Shown here: piece by piece, positions 9,884-18,767 of the stretch | Position numbering within the stretch: position 1 is the stretch's first letter | How the letters are laid out: the number at the start of each line of letters is the position of its first letter | Origin: Eubacteriaceae bacterium | Lineage (GTDB): Bacteria; Bacillota; Clostridia; Lachnospirales; Lachnospiraceae | Direction: 5' to 3' | DNA length: 58,867 nucleotides | Assembly: GCA_910574015.1 (NCBI GenBank) | Contig: CAJSYQ010000024.1 | Span: 1-58,867, forward strand | The notes under the pieces: generated by a model | Seen by the model: the letters and a program-made list of their open reading frames with translations, nothing else | Databases searched by the model: none | What the model was told of the DNA's origin: nothing | Translations under genes and position numbers: made by a program

Positions 9884-10630
9884 ATGTTGTTACGGATTTC
9901 AATGCCAAACCGGTTTCAATTCCGAATGATGCCGGACTGGAAAAATATTTTCTTTCACTCAGGTGGTGATATCCATTATATCGGCGGGGCCGAGATCCTG
10001 CCGGCGCCGCTTGAGCCGGGAGAAGAGGCGGCATGCATCGAATGCCTGGTGGGGGAAGACAACGATGCGGCGCGGAATAAGCTGGTGGAACACAATCTCC
10101 GGCTGGTAGTATACATAGCCAAAAAATTTGACAACACAGGGGTGGGGGTGGAGGATCTGATCTCTATCGGAACCATAGGCCTGATGAAAGCCATCAATAC
10201 ATTTAACCCAGAAAAGAATATCAAGCTTGCCACCTATGCATCCCGTTGTATTGAAAATGAAATCCTCATGTACCTGCGCCGAAATAACAAAACAAAGATG
10301 GAGGTGTCCATCGATGAGCCTCTGAATGTGGACTGGGATGGCAATGAACTGCTTCTCTCCGACATACTGGGCACCAGTGAGGATATCATCTATAAGGACA
10401 TTGAAAGGGAGGTGGACCGAAAATTACTGCGGAAGGCGCTGGAGACACTTTCGGAGAGGGAACGCACCATTATCTGCCTGCGTTTCGGTCTGGGAGACAT
10501 TCAGGGGAAGGAGCTGACGCAGAAAGAGGTGGCGGATCAGTTAGGAATCTCTCAGAGCTATATCTCCAGGCTTGAGAAAAAGATCATGAAACGTCTCAAG
10601 AAAGAGATTCTTCGGCTGGAGGGACACTAA
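9884..10630 (+). CDS. sigE: RNA polymerase sporulation sigma-E factor
   Basis: Early mother-cell sigma factor, made as an inactive precursor. The 248-aa product has a roughly 30-residue pro-sequence, an [14 protein letters not shown] segment near the expected cleavage zone, region 2 ([42 protein letters not shown]) and region 4 with a [17 protein letters not shown] helix-turn-helix. I chose the ATG at 9884 because AGGAGG lies 9 bases upstream; the longer frame from 9860 would overlap spoIIGA and lacks a site. sigE normally precedes sigG in tandem; here a terminator follows and sigG is on the other strand. Confidence 0.95.
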   Translation: MLLRISMPNRFQFRMMPDWKNIFFHSGGDIHYIGGAEILPAPLEPGEEAACIECLVGEDNDAARNKLVEHNLRLVVYIAKKFDNTGVGVEDLISIGTIGLMKAINTFNPEKNIKLATYASRCIENEILMYLRRNNKTKMEVSIDEPLNVDWDGNELLLSDILGTSEDIIYKDIEREVDRKLLRKALETLSERERTIICLRFGLGDIQGKELTQKEVADQLGISQSYISRLEKKIMKRLKKEILRLEGH

Positions 10631-10638
10631 AAACGGGG

Positions 10639-10684
10639 GAGACAGACATCAGCGGGGATCTGGTGTCTGTCTCTCTTTTTCCCT
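10639..10684. terminator. Strong terminator between convergent sigE and sigG
   Basis: GAGACAGACATCAG (10639-10652) pairs with CTGGTGTCTGTCTC (10660-10673) with one G-U pair, followed on the + strand by TCTTTTTCCC. It ends the spoIIGA-sigE transcript and may limit antisense reading into sigG. On the minus strand the tail is less U-rich. Confidence 0.88.
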
Positions 10685-10711
10685 TGAAATAAGCTTGTCT
10701 GGATATCCCCA

Positions 10712-11488
10712 TTATTCCAGGTGATTCTTCATCGTGTTCAGGGCATTTTTTTCGAGACGGGATACCTGTGCCTGGGAAATATGGATCTCCTCCGCCACTT
10801 CCATCTGTGTCTTTCCCTGAAAGTATCGTAGATTGATAATATGGTTTTCCCTTTCGGGCAGCGTGGCCATGGCATCCTTCAGCGACAGGTTTTCTACCCA
10901 GTTGGCCTCTTTATTCTTTTTGTCACTGATCTGATCCATGATATACAGGGTGTCGCCGCCCTCCGAGTAAACCGGCTCATAGAGGGAGACCGGACTCTGG
11001 ATGGCGTCCAGGGCAAAGGCGATATCCTCGGCCGGCACATCAATGATTTTTGATATATCCTCCAGAGTAGGTTCCTTATCCTGCTTTTTCATAAGTGCCT
11101 CTTTGGCGTAGATCGCCTTATATGCCGTATCACGAAGGGAGCGGCTGACACGGATGGCGCTGTTGTCGCGGAGATAACGACGGATCTCTCCGATGATCAT
11201 TGGTACGGCGTAGGTGGAGAATTTAACTTCCTGTGTCACATCAAAGTTATCAATGGCTTTGATCAGACCGATGCAGCCGATCTGAAAAAGATCATCGATA
11301 TTTTCATTGCTGTTATTGAAACGCTGAATGATGCTGAGAACCAGGCGGAGATTTCCTTTGATATATGTTTCTCTTGCTTTTTTATCACCCTGCTGTATTT
11401 TTTCGAAGAGTTTATCTTTTTCATCATTGGAGAGTAGTGGCAGCTTGCTTGTATTGATCCCGCATATTTCAACTTTGTACTGAGCCAT
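10712..11488 (-). CDS. sigG: RNA polymerase sporulation sigma-G factor
   Basis: Late forespore sigma factor. The N-terminus MAQYKVEICGINTSKLP is the sigma-G signature. Region 2 (GNLRLVLSIIQRF, DDLFQIGCIGLIKAIDNFD, KFSTYAVPMIIGEIRRYLRD) and region 4 (ISQAQVSRLEKNAL) are intact over 258 residues. On the minus strand a GGAGG site precedes this ATG, so the 31 upstream in-frame residues are excluded. It is convergent with sigE instead of downstream of it, so read-through from the spoIIG promoter cannot drive it. I could not find a clear sigma-F/G promoter. A GGCGGC...GCCGCC hairpin (11535-11559) lies in its leader. Confidence 0.95.
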   Translation of the reverse strand: MAQYKVEICGINTSKLPLLSNDEKDKLFEKIQQGDKKARETYIKGNLRLVLSIIQRFNNSNENIDDLFQIGCIGLIKAIDNFDVTQEVKFSTYAVPMIIGEIRRYLRDNSAIRVSRSLRDTAYKAIYAKEALMKKQDKEPTLEDISKIIDVPAEDIAFALDAIQSPVSLYEPVYSEGGDTLYIMDQISDKKNKEANWVENLSLKDAMATLPERENHIINLRYFQGKTQMEVAEEIHISQAQVSRLEKNALNTMKNHLE

Positions 11489-11644
11489 GGTATCCTCCGT
11501 TCCTGTTATATTTAAAAAGCATCTTGTAAAGTCTGGCGGCTCGGACGGAACCCGCCGCCGGGCTATACATATCATTGACAATTGAGGAACGATTTATGCG
11601 CAGATGGATACAATAATAAAAAGAGAAATATGGGGGAAAGAGCC

Positions 11645-11917
11645 GTGAGAATCTGTGAGCTGAAGGAGAAAGAAGTGATCAATGTCTGTGACGGCGAACG
11701 TCTTGGATTTGTGGAAGATGTGGAATTTGACCTCTGTACGGCGAAGATCACTCATATTATAGTGCCTGGGCCCTGCAAATTTTTTGGCGTGCTGGGGCGT
11801 GAAGTAGAATATGTGATCGATCTCTGTCATATATGCAAGATTGGATGCGACCTGATCCTGGTGGAGGTGGATCTGGAGAAGGTGACAAGGAAATGTAAGG
11901 AAAAATGTTGTACATAA
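11645..11917 (+). CDS. YlmC/YmxH-family PRC-barrel sporulation protein
   Basis: A 90-aa protein of the YlmC/YmxH family, small PRC-barrel-like proteins of unclear role often found among sporulation genes. The start VRICELKEKEVINVCDGERLGFVEDVEFD matches family members, so I place the start at GTG 11645, which follows GGGGGAAAG at good spacing; ATG 11630 is the alternative. The C-terminus is Cys-rich (CHICKIGCD and KCKEKCCT), suggesting metal binding, though that is inference. It lies divergent from sigG and upstream of nrdR. Confidence 0.82.
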   Translation: MRICELKEKEVINVCDGERLGFVEDVEFDLCTAKITHIIVPGPCKFFGVLGREVEYVIDLCHICKIGCDLILVEVDLEKVTRKCKEKCCT

Positions 11918-11921
11918 ATTC

Positions 11922-11950
11922 TTTACTTCCACAGGAAAATACATTATACT
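11922..11950 (+). promoter_or_regulatory. Putative sigma-A promoter of nrdR
   Basis: TTTACT (11922-11927), a 17-bp spacer and TATACT (11945-11950) form a good promoter. A short TCCAC/GTGGA hairpin follows in the leader (about 11964-11982), then the nrdR ribosome site. Confidence 0.65.
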
Positions 11951-12014
11951 ATTTCTGGAAAATATCCACTCCTTTGGGTGGAGAAATTATGGAAGGAAAA
12001 GGAGAGAGAAACAA

Positions 12015-12476
12015 ATGAAGTGCCCGTTTTGTGGAGAAGAAAATACAAAAGTGATCGATTCCAGACCGGCGGACGATAACAGTTCCATCCGCAGGCGCAG
12101 GAAATGTGAGAAGTGCGGCAAGCGGTTTACAACATATGAAAAACTGGAGACCATCCCGCTGGTTATTATAAAGAAGGACGAGGCAAGGGAACCCTATGAC
12201 CGTTCCAAGATTGAGAAGGGAGTTTTCCGGTCCTGCATCAAGAGACCGGTTTCCGTCGACCAGATCAATGCGCTGGTGGACAGCGTGGAGAGTGCGGTCT
12301 TTAACCTTGGAGAAAAGGAAGTGCCCAGCAGTCTGATCGGTGAGATCCTGATGAATAAGCTGCAGGAACTGGATCCGGTGGCTTATGTGCGGTTTGCCTC
12401 CGTTTACCGGGAATTTAAGGACGTCAATACCTTTATGGATGAGATTAAGAAGCTGCTGGACCAGCAGGCGAAATAA
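12015..12476 (+). CDS. nrdR: Ribonucleotide reductase repressor NrdR
   Basis: Nucleotide-sensing repressor of ribonucleotide reductase genes. The 153 residues hold an N-terminal zinc ribbon (MKCPFCGEENTKVIDSR and CEKCGKRFTTYE, four cysteines intact) and an ATP-cone domain from about residue 46 (VIIKKDEAREPYDRSKI). The GGAGAG site precedes the ATG. It comes just before comM; no NrdR boxes were recognised in this window. Confidence 0.96.
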   Translation: MKCPFCGEENTKVIDSRPADDNSSIRRRRKCEKCGKRFTTYEKLETIPLVIIKKDEAREPYDRSKIEKGVFRSCIKRPVSVDQINALVDSVESAVFNLGEKEVPSSLIGEILMNKLQELDPVAYVRFASVYREFKDVNTFMDEIKKLLDQQAK

Positions 12477-12545
12477 AGGCTTGTAATCCACTTCGATCTG
12501 TGTTATTTTTGTACATATAGATTGATCCTCGGAAGAGGAGGACGT

Positions 12546-14075
12546 ATGTACAGTTATGTATATGGTGCGGATATATCTGGTATCGAAGCCAGAACGATCC
12601 GCATTGAGGCAGACGTCAGCGACGGTCTGCCTGTTTTTGATATGGTCGGTTTTCTCGCTTCTGCTGTTAAGGAGGCGAGAGAGCGGGTCCGGATTGCCGT
12701 GCGCAATATGGGGATCCGTTTTCCGGCGAAACGCATCACCATTAATCTGTCCCCGGCAAATCTGCGCAAAGAGGGGACTTCCTTTGATCTGCCCATCGCA
12801 ATATCCCTTTTAAATGCCTTTGGCTATCTGGCGGATGATGTCACAAAAGACACTATGTTTATCGGAGAACTCGGTTTGGACGGGACCGTACGGAGTGTGC
12901 GCGGAGTGCTGGCCATGATCCTGCAGGGGAGACGCCGGGGAATCCGCCGGTTTCTTGTACCGGCAGAGAATGCGGCGGAGGGAGGGGTACTGGAGGATAT
13001 ACAGGTCTTTGGTGTCCGCAGCCTGAATGAGGCGCTGGGGTTTCTCCGGGGTGAACTCACACTTGTGCCGCGGCATTTTTCCTTCCAGGAATTGGCACAA
13101 GAGACATCCGATGTCCCTGACTTTTCTGAGATATGTGGAAACACCGGTCTGAAAAGGGCGGCGGAGATTGCGGTGAGCGGCCGTCATAACCTGCTGCTGA
13201 TCGGTCCGCCGGGTTCCGGAAAAACCATGCTGGCCCGGCGGCTTCCCGGTATAATGCCGGCGATGGACTTAGAGGAGAGCCTTGAGGTCACCAGGCTGTA
13301 CAGCATCTGCGGGATGCTTTCAGCGGACGTCCCTGTCGTTACCAGAAGGCCGTTTCGAACGCCCCATCACACGGTGACTGCCGCCGCCCTTACCGGCGGG
13401 GGACGGATTCCCGTACCGGGTGAGATTACACTTGCATCCAAGGGGGTGCTGTTTCTTGACGAGCTGCCGGAATTTTCCCGGAATTCCCTGGAGGTTTTGC
13501 GGCAGCCGCTGGAGGAGCACCGGGTTACGGTTTCCCGTGTGGGACATTCGGAGGAATATCCCTCTGACTGTATTTTTGTGGCGGCGATGAATCCATGCCA
13601 CTGCGGGTTCTATCCTGATCGGAGCCGGTGTCACTGTACGGTGGGGGAGATCCGCCGCTATCTCGGGAAGGTCAGTGAGCCGATCCTTGACCGGCTGGAT
13701 ATCTGCGTGGAGACAGGAGCTCCAGAATTTCATCTGTATGGAGAGGAGGGAGAGACGTCGCGGCAGATTCGGGAACGGGTGCAGAGAACCGTTTTGATAC
13801 AGAGAAAACGATATGGAAAAGAATCCTTTGCGTATAATGGGGAACTGCCGGAACGGGCGCTGAAACAGTACTGCCGGCTCCGGCGGAGTGAGGAAGAGTT
13901 TCTGGAGGATTTCTTTCAGGCGGAAGAATGCAGTTCCAGGAGAATCTCCCGGATTTTAAAGGTGGCGAGAACCATTGCGGATATGGAGCAGGAAGAGCAG
14001 ATCGGAGAGAGTCATATTGCGGAGGCTGTCAGTCTGCGCAGCATTGACCGAAAGTACTGGGGGGCTGAGCTATGA
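12546..14075 (+). CDS. comM: YifB/ComM-family Mg-chelatase-like AAA+ ATPase
   Basis: Helicase-like AAA+ ATPase; the family member ComM assists branch migration in natural transformation. The 509-aa product has an N-terminal domain with SPANLRKEGTSFDLPIA, a Walker A GPPGSGKTML near residue 220, a Walker B LFLDELPEF, a zinc-like CHCGFYPDRSRCHC segment and a C-terminal Mg-chelatase helical domain. The ATG at 12546 follows GAGGAGG. It overlaps dprA by 4 bases, a pairing that supports a role in DNA uptake or recombination. Confidence 0.93.
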   Translation: MYSYVYGADISGIEARTIRIEADVSDGLPVFDMVGFLASAVKEARERVRIAVRNMGIRFPAKRITINLSPANLRKEGTSFDLPIAISLLNAFGYLADDVTKDTMFIGELGLDGTVRSVRGVLAMILQGRRRGIRRFLVPAENAAEGGVLEDIQVFGVRSLNEALGFLRGELTLVPRHFSFQELAQETSDVPDFSEICGNTGLKRAAEIAVSGRHNLLLIGPPGSGKTMLARRLPGIMPAMDLEESLEVTRLYSICGMLSADVPVVTRRPFRTPHHTVTAAALTGGGRIPVPGEITLASKGVLFLDELPEFSRNSLEVLRQPLEEHRVTVSRVGHSEEYPSDCIFVAAMNPCHCGFYPDRSRCHCTVGEIRRYLGKVSEPILDRLDICVETGAPEFHLYGEEGETSRQIRERVQRTVLIQRKRYGKESFAYNGELPERALKQYCRLRRSEEEFLEDFFQAEECSSRRISRILKVARTIADMEQEEQIGESHIAEAVSLRSIDRKYWGAEL

Positions 14076-15196
14076 AACAGGAAAGGGAGCTCGCTTCGGG
14101 AGAAAGGGAATGGAGGGAACCCCATAGCCGGAATGAGTCCTGGTATCTTTTCTGGCTGTCGGGGGTTCCCGGGATCGGACTGCGCACCCTGCAGAAGCTG
14201 ATGGGGCGTTTTGGCAGTGCGGAGGCGGTATATCGGGCCTCCCGCCGTGAGTTGGAGAAGACGGCGGGACTGTCCGCGGCCTGCCGGGAACGTATCCTGA
14301 GCTGGGACGGCAGATGCGGGGCGCAGGGAGAATGGGAGGAACTGAGAGAGAAGGGGATTCGTTACCTCTCTTTTTATAATGAAGAATATCCGCGGCGGTT
14401 AAAGGCGTTGTGCGATCCGCCGAAGCATCTGTACGTCAGGGGAGGTCTGCCGGAAGCATCCAGACACTCGGTGGGCATAATCGGAGCCAGGGATTGCACA
14501 ATATATGGAAGGGATATGGCCCGGCTGTTTGGGTACCGCCTTGCGGAGGCGGGGGTGCAGGTCATCAGCGGCATGGCAAGGGGGATTGACGGATGGGCCC
14601 ATCAGGGCGCTCTTGAGAGCGGAGGGAGCACCTATGCCGTACTGGGATGCGGCGTGGATATCTGTTATCCCTCTGTCCATAAGAGGCTCTATGACAGCAT
14701 CCTGCGCCGGGGCGGCATCCTATCAGAGCTGCCCGCCGGCACTGGGGCGAGAGCCGGGTTCTTTCCTATGAGGAACCGCATTATCAGTGGTCTGTCAGAT
14801 GGTGTGCTTATTGTAGAGGCAAGGGAGAAAAGCGGTTCGCTGATCACGGCGGATGCGGCGCTGGAGCAGGGCAGGGATGTCTTTGTTATACCGGGCCGTA
14901 TCGGGGATGAACTCAGTGTGGGGTGCAACCGGCTGATCCGGCAGGGGGCGGTACCGGTGCTGTCCCCCTCCGACATACTGGAGTATTATGGAATCCCGGA
15001 GCAGGAAATATCAGAAAATAAAAATTTTCAGTCATGGGAAAGGGAAATACTGCATATGTTAGCACAGCAGCCAGTCCATATGTCTGAACTGGCACAGAGA
15101 ACCGGAATGTGCCAGACGGATCTGATGAGGAAACTAGCCAGATGGAAAAAGGAGGGGAGGGTCAGGGAGGTTTCCCGCGGGTACTTTGTCCGGTAG
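14072..15196 (+). CDS. dprA: DNA-processing protein DprA
   Basis: Binds incoming single-stranded DNA and loads RecA in transformation; it is also kept in many species not known to transform. The 374-aa protein has an N-terminal SAM-like helical part, the Rossmann-like DprA core (VGIIGARDCTIYG, ISGMARGIDGWAHQGAL, AVLGCGVDICYP, MRNRIISGLSDGVLIVEAREKSGSLITA, VFVIPGRIGDELSVG) and a C-terminal winged helix (about 315-374). The start lies within the comM stop (ATGA overlap) after a GGGGGG run. comM-dprA-topA is a common Firmicute order. Confidence 0.95.
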   Translation: MKQERELASGEREWREPHSRNESWYLFWLSGVPGIGLRTLQKLMGRFGSAEAVYRASRRELEKTAGLSAACRERILSWDGRCGAQGEWEELREKGIRYLSFYNEEYPRRLKALCDPPKHLYVRGGLPEASRHSVGIIGARDCTIYGRDMARLFGYRLAEAGVQVISGMARGIDGWAHQGALESGGSTYAVLGCGVDICYPSVHKRLYDSILRRGGILSELPAGTGARAGFFPMRNRIISGLSDGVLIVEAREKSGSLITADAALEQGRDVFVIPGRIGDELSVGCNRLIRQGAVPVLSPSDILEYYGIPEQEISENKNFQSWEREILHMLAQQPVHMSELAQRTGMCQTDLMRKLARWKKEGRVREVSRGYFVR

Positions 15197-15257
15197 AGTG
15201 CCGGTTGTTCTGTGGCGCACCATATGTTACAATCCTAAAAATTAAATAATATTTTTC

Positions 15258-15286
15258 TTGAAAATAATAAAATAATGGTGTATGCT
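15258..15286 (+). promoter_or_regulatory. Putative sigma-A promoter of topA
   Basis: TTGAAA (15258-15263), a 17-bp spacer and TATGCT (15281-15286) lie in an AT-rich gap 40 bases before the topA start. This is one of the clearer sigma-A promoters in the window. Confidence 0.7.
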
Positions 15287-15326
15287 GATTGATGTTGTAA
15301 ATATACATGTAAGGGGAGCGGTAGCA

Positions 15327-17393
15327 ATGGCAAAAAATCTGATTATTGTTGAATCACCTGCAAAGTCAAAGACGATAAAGAAGTTTTTGGGGAAAAATTA
15401 TGAAGTGGTGGCATCCAACGGACATGTCAGGGATATGCCGAAGAGCCAGATGGGAATCGATTTTGACAATGATTTTGAACCCCATTATATTACCATCAGA
15501 GGAAAGGGTGAGCTTTTGGCAGGGCTCCGGAAGGAAGTGAAAAAGGCTGACAGGATCTATCTTGCGACAGACCCGGACCGGGAGGGGGAGGCGATATCCT
15601 GGCATTTGTGCCAGGCTCTGAAGCTGGATCCCGGGAAGACCAGCCGGATCACTTTTAATGAGATTACGAAAAATGCCGTGAAGCAGTCCATCAAACAGTC
15701 CAGAGAGATTGATATGGATCTTGTGGACGCCCAGCAGGCGAGGCGTGTACTGGACCGCATGGTGGGATATTCCATCAGTCCGCTGCTCTGGCAGAAGGTT
15801 AAGAGAGGCTTGAGCGCGGGCCGCGTACAGTCCGTAGCGCTTCGGATCATTGCGGACCGCGAGGCGCAGATCGACGCCTTTATCCCCAGTGAATATTGGA
15901 CGCTGGAGGCACAGTTCTCCATAAAAGGGATAAAGAAGCCTCTGGTGGCAAAATACTATGGAAATCCGGAGAAGAGAGAGATTTCCTCTAAGGAAGAGAT
16001 TGACCGGATCATGGCGGAGTTGGAGGGGGCGGATTACCGGGTCAGCGATATTAAGAAGGGCGAGAGGACAAGAAAACCGCCGGTGCCCTTTACCACGTCC
16101 ACTCTTCAGCAGGAGTGCTCCAAACATCTGAACTTTGCCACCAGGAAGACGATGCAGATTGCGCAGCAGCTGTATGAGGGCGTACAGGTGAAGGGCCATG
16201 GCACCATTGGCCTCATCACCTACCTGAGAACGGATTCCACCCGTATATCAGAAGAGGCGGATGCGGCGTGCCGGGCTTTTATTTCAGAAAACTACGGTGA
16301 GGAAAACCTGATCGAGGGGAAGGGGACGGTGAAGAACGGCAAGAAGATCCAGGACGCCCATGAGGCGATCCGTCCCACCTATGTGGAACTGACCCCGGTG
16401 CAGATCAAGGAATCCCTCACGAGAGATCAGTTCCGGCTGTATCAGCTGATCTGGAAACGATTTGTGGCGAGCCGGATGCACTCGGCAAAGTACGAGACGA
16501 TATCTGTGAAGATCGACGGCGGCGGCCACCGTTTTACCAGTGCGGGCTCCAAGCTTGTGATGCCGGGATTTATGGCGGTGTACCAGCATGGAGAGGATAA
16601 GGAGGAGGCCAATGCCGTTCTTGGCAGGCTCAAAAAGGACTCGGAACTGACGGCCGGAGAACTCAGAGAGGAACAGCATTTTACGCAGCCTCCGGCCCAC
16701 TATACGGAAGCCTCTCTGGTGAAGGCATTGGAGGAGCTGGGGATCGGGCGTCCCAGCACGTATGCGCCCACCATCTCTACCCTGATCTCCCGGCGCTATG
16801 TGGCGAAGGAGCAGAAAAATCTATATCTGTCCGAACTAGGGGATATCGTCAACCAGATTATGGTCAGTGCCTTTCCAAGCATCGTGGACGTGAATTTTAC
16901 CGCTACCATGGAAGCGCTGCTGGATGGAGTGGCAGACGGATCTGTGGAGTGGAAGACGATCATTAGGAACTTTTATCCGGATCTGGAAACTGCTGTCAAC
17001 CAGGCAGAGGATGCTCTGGAGAAAATTGAGATTGAGGATGAGGTAACGGATGTAGTCTGTGAACACTGTGGGCGCAATATGGTTATCAAATACGGCCCCC
17101 ATGGAAAGTTTCTGGCATGCCCGGGTTTTCCTGAATGCCGAAATACGAAGCCCTATTATGAGAAGATTGGTGTGCAGTGCCCGAAGTGCGGGGGGGATAT
17201 TGTGATCAAGAAGACACAGAAGGGAAGGCGCTACTATGGCTGTGTCAACAACCCGGACTGTGATGTCATGACCTGGCAGAAGCCCTCCGCCGAAAAATGC
17301 CCAAAATGTGGCAGCATGCTGCTGGAAAAGGGAAATAAGCTGGCTTGTATGGATCCAGCCTGCGGATACCTGTCAAAAAAACCAAATAGTTAA
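15327..17393 (+). CDS. topA: DNA topoisomerase I
   Basis: Type IA topoisomerase relaxing negative supercoils. The TOPRIM domain carries VESPAKSKTI and TDPDREGEA. The active-site tyrosine is Tyr299 in YLRTDSTR. GLSAGRVQSVALR and IGRPSTYAPT are also intact. Three C-terminal zinc ribbons follow (CEHCGR..CPGFPEC, CPKCGG..CVNNPDC, CPKCGS..CMDPAC). The 688-aa length is normal for Firmicutes. I use ATG 15327 after AAGGGGAG; the frame is open from 15282 but the extra residues are not family-like. Confidence 0.96.
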   Translation: MAKNLIIVESPAKSKTIKKFLGKNYEVVASNGHVRDMPKSQMGIDFDNDFEPHYITIRGKGELLAGLRKEVKKADRIYLATDPDREGEAISWHLCQALKLDPGKTSRITFNEITKNAVKQSIKQSREIDMDLVDAQQARRVLDRMVGYSISPLLWQKVKRGLSAGRVQSVALRIIADREAQIDAFIPSEYWTLEAQFSIKGIKKPLVAKYYGNPEKREISSKEEIDRIMAELEGADYRVSDIKKGERTRKPPVPFTTSTLQQECSKHLNFATRKTMQIAQQLYEGVQVKGHGTIGLITYLRTDSTRISEEADAACRAFISENYGEENLIEGKGTVKNGKKIQDAHEAIRPTYVELTPVQIKESLTRDQFRLYQLIWKRFVASRMHSAKYETISVKIDGGGHRFTSAGSKLVMPGFMAVYQHGEDKEEANAVLGRLKKDSELTAGELREEQHFTQPPAHYTEASLVKALEELGIGRPSTYAPTISTLISRRYVAKEQKNLYLSELGDIVNQIMVSAFPSIVDVNFTATMEALLDGVADGSVEWKTIIRNFYPDLETAVNQAEDALEKIEIEDEVTDVVCEHCGRNMVIKYGPHGKFLACPGFPECRNTKPYYEKIGVQCPKCGGDIVIKKTQKGRRYYGCVNNPDCDVMTWQKPSAEKCPKCGSMLLEKGNKLACMDPACGYLSKKPNS

Positions 17394-17396
17394 TAC

Positions 17397-17425
17397 TTGT
17401 AAAATCCGTTTCTTTGTGATAGAAT
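17397..17425 (+). promoter_or_regulatory. Putative sigma-A promoter of codY
   Basis: TTGTAA (17397-17402), a 17-bp spacer and TAGAAT (17420-17425) start immediately after the topA stop and lie 29 bases before codY. Confidence 0.65.
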
Positions 17426-17453
17426 TACTTCATGAGACTGCTAGGAGGATGCG

Positions 17454-18233
17454 ATGAGTATTGAACTTTTGGACAAAACCCGTAGGATTAACCGGCTTTT
17501 AGATGATCGGAGATCATCTAAAGTGGCTTTTGCGGATATTTGTCAGGTTCTGGGGCAGTTGATGGATTCCAATGCTTATGTTATCAGCAGCAAGGGGAAG
17601 ATGCTGGGGACATATATCGTGGATTCCACAGAGACGATCAACGGTTTTCAGGAGAAACGCGGCAGTTATATTGACGCCAAGCTAAACGAACGGTTCCTGA
17701 ATGTCTTGTCCACCAAAGAGAATGTTAATTTGGAGACACTTGGTTTTTCTGGCGGGGAAGCCGCCGGATATGAAGCGCTGATCACTCCCATCAGCATTGC
17801 TGGTGAGCGTCTGGGGACTCTCTTCTTATATCGCAGACAGGACTCTTTTAGTATCGAAGATATTATTTTAATTGAATACAGTACGACGGTAGTGGGACTG
17901 GAGATGATGAGAGCCGTTCAGGAAGAAGCGGATCAGGAGGAGCATAAGAAGAAAAATTTCTCTTCTGCCCTGACAGCGCTGACGCCGCTGGAACAGAAAG
18001 CTGTGTCATATGTGATCCACACGCTGGGCGGCGAGACGGGGACCCTTGTCACTAGTAAGCTTGCTGCGGAGATTGGCATCACAAGGACGGTGATCGTCAA
18101 TGCGCTGCGAAAGCTGGAGAGCGCCGGCTTGATCAAAACCAGATCCTCCGGTATGAAGGGGACACGCATCGAGATCCTTAATGATATTGTGTACACGGAG
18201 TTTGACAGCTACTACAAAGAAAAATGGAATTGA
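17454..18233 (+). CDS. codY: GTP/branched-chain amino acid-sensing repressor CodY
   Basis: Global regulator that represses nutrient-stress genes when GTP and isoleucine/valine are high. The 259-aa protein has a GAF-like effector domain (about residues 5-155) and a C-terminal winged helix with TSKLAAEIGITRTVIVNALRKLESAGLI as DNA-reading helix region. It sits directly upstream of the flagellar operon as in B. subtilis, where CodY represses fla/che. A CodY box before flgB was not seen, so local repression here is unproven. AGGAGG precedes the ATG. Confidence 0.95.
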   Translation: MSIELLDKTRRINRLLDDRRSSKVAFADICQVLGQLMDSNAYVISSKGKMLGTYIVDSTETINGFQEKRGSYIDAKLNERFLNVLSTKENVNLETLGFSGGEAAGYEALITPISIAGERLGTLFLYRRQDSFSIEDIILIEYSTTVVGLEMMRAVQEEADQEEHKKKNFSSALTALTPLEQKAVSYVIHTLGGETGTLVTSKLAAEIGITRTVIVNALRKLESAGLIKTRSSGMKGTRIEILNDIVYTEFDSYYKEKWN

Positions 18234-18235
18234 TC

Positions 18236-18280
18236 AACGCAAATGGAATTGTGAACAGGAGTCATAAGTCTTTTTGCGTT
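18236..18280 (+). terminator. Possible codY terminator hairpin
   Basis: AACGCAAA (18236-18243) can pair with TTTGCGTT (18273-18280), followed by TTC. The loop is long (29 nt) and the tail short, so termination is uncertain. The right arm overlaps the proposed -35 of the flagellar operon. Confidence 0.35.
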
Positions 18281-18302
18281 TTCTAAGGGTTATCCCTGTA
18301 TA
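18274..18302 (+). promoter_or_regulatory. Candidate sigma-A promoter of the fla/che operon
   Basis: TTGCGT (18274-18279), a 17-bp spacer and TGTATA (18297-18302) are the best sigma-A candidate before flgB. TATATT at 18299-18304 gives an alternative -10 with a 19-bp spacer. No sigma-28 consensus was seen here. Confidence 0.42.
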
Positions 18303-18332
18303 TTAAAAAACGAGGAGAAAGGAAGTGCAGGT

Positions 18333-18722
18333 ATGGTATTATCCAATGCTTATAATTACATTAATGTGCTGGATAAGGCGGCGGACGCCAGCTGGACGAG
18401 GAATGATGTGCTGGCGAACAACATTGCCAATGCAACGACACCGGGATATAAGCGCAAGGACGTGCAGTTTGAGACATATCTTTCCAATGCGGTGGCGGGC
18501 ACGGATTCGCTGGATGAGACGATCGCGAATATTGACCTGAGTACATTAGAGTCTACGACATATACCGAGCAGGCAGGGCTGAGTTACCGGGCAGACGGTA
18601 ATAATGTGGACATTTCGACGGAAAATGTTGAGCTGGCAAAGAACCAGCTGAAATATTATACACTGATGAATTCCATATCCGATGAGTTCAATCGCCTGAA
18701 AGCGGCTCTCAGGACGAACTGA
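18333..18722 (+). CDS. flgB: Flagellar basal-body rod protein FlgB
   Basis: Proximal rod subunit assembled above the MS ring and secreted by the flagellar export apparatus. The 129-aa product has the rod-family N-terminal helix with the motif NDVLANNIANATTPGYKRKDV and a C-terminal helix (NVELAKNQLKYYTLMNSI) typical of axial proteins. It has no signal peptide, as expected. First gene of the motility block, 100 bases after codY. An AGGAGAAAGG stretch precedes the ATG. Length and motifs are normal. Confidence 0.95.
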   Translation: MVLSNAYNYINVLDKAADASWTRNDVLANNIANATTPGYKRKDVQFETYLSNAVAGTDSLDETIANIDLSTLESTTYTEQAGLSYRADGNNVDISTENVELAKNQLKYYTLMNSISDEFNRLKAALRTN

Positions 18723-18767
18723 TTCTAAGAATTCATAAAAGGAAAACATAAACAAGGGGGAACTATT

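Noticed and set aside
15250-15266. CodY-box-like inverted repeat (TTTTC-TT-GAAAA) overlapping the topA -35
   Set aside because: Its centre has two bases instead of one, and outer positions do not match the AATTTTCWGAAAATT consensus; likely chance in AT-rich DNA.
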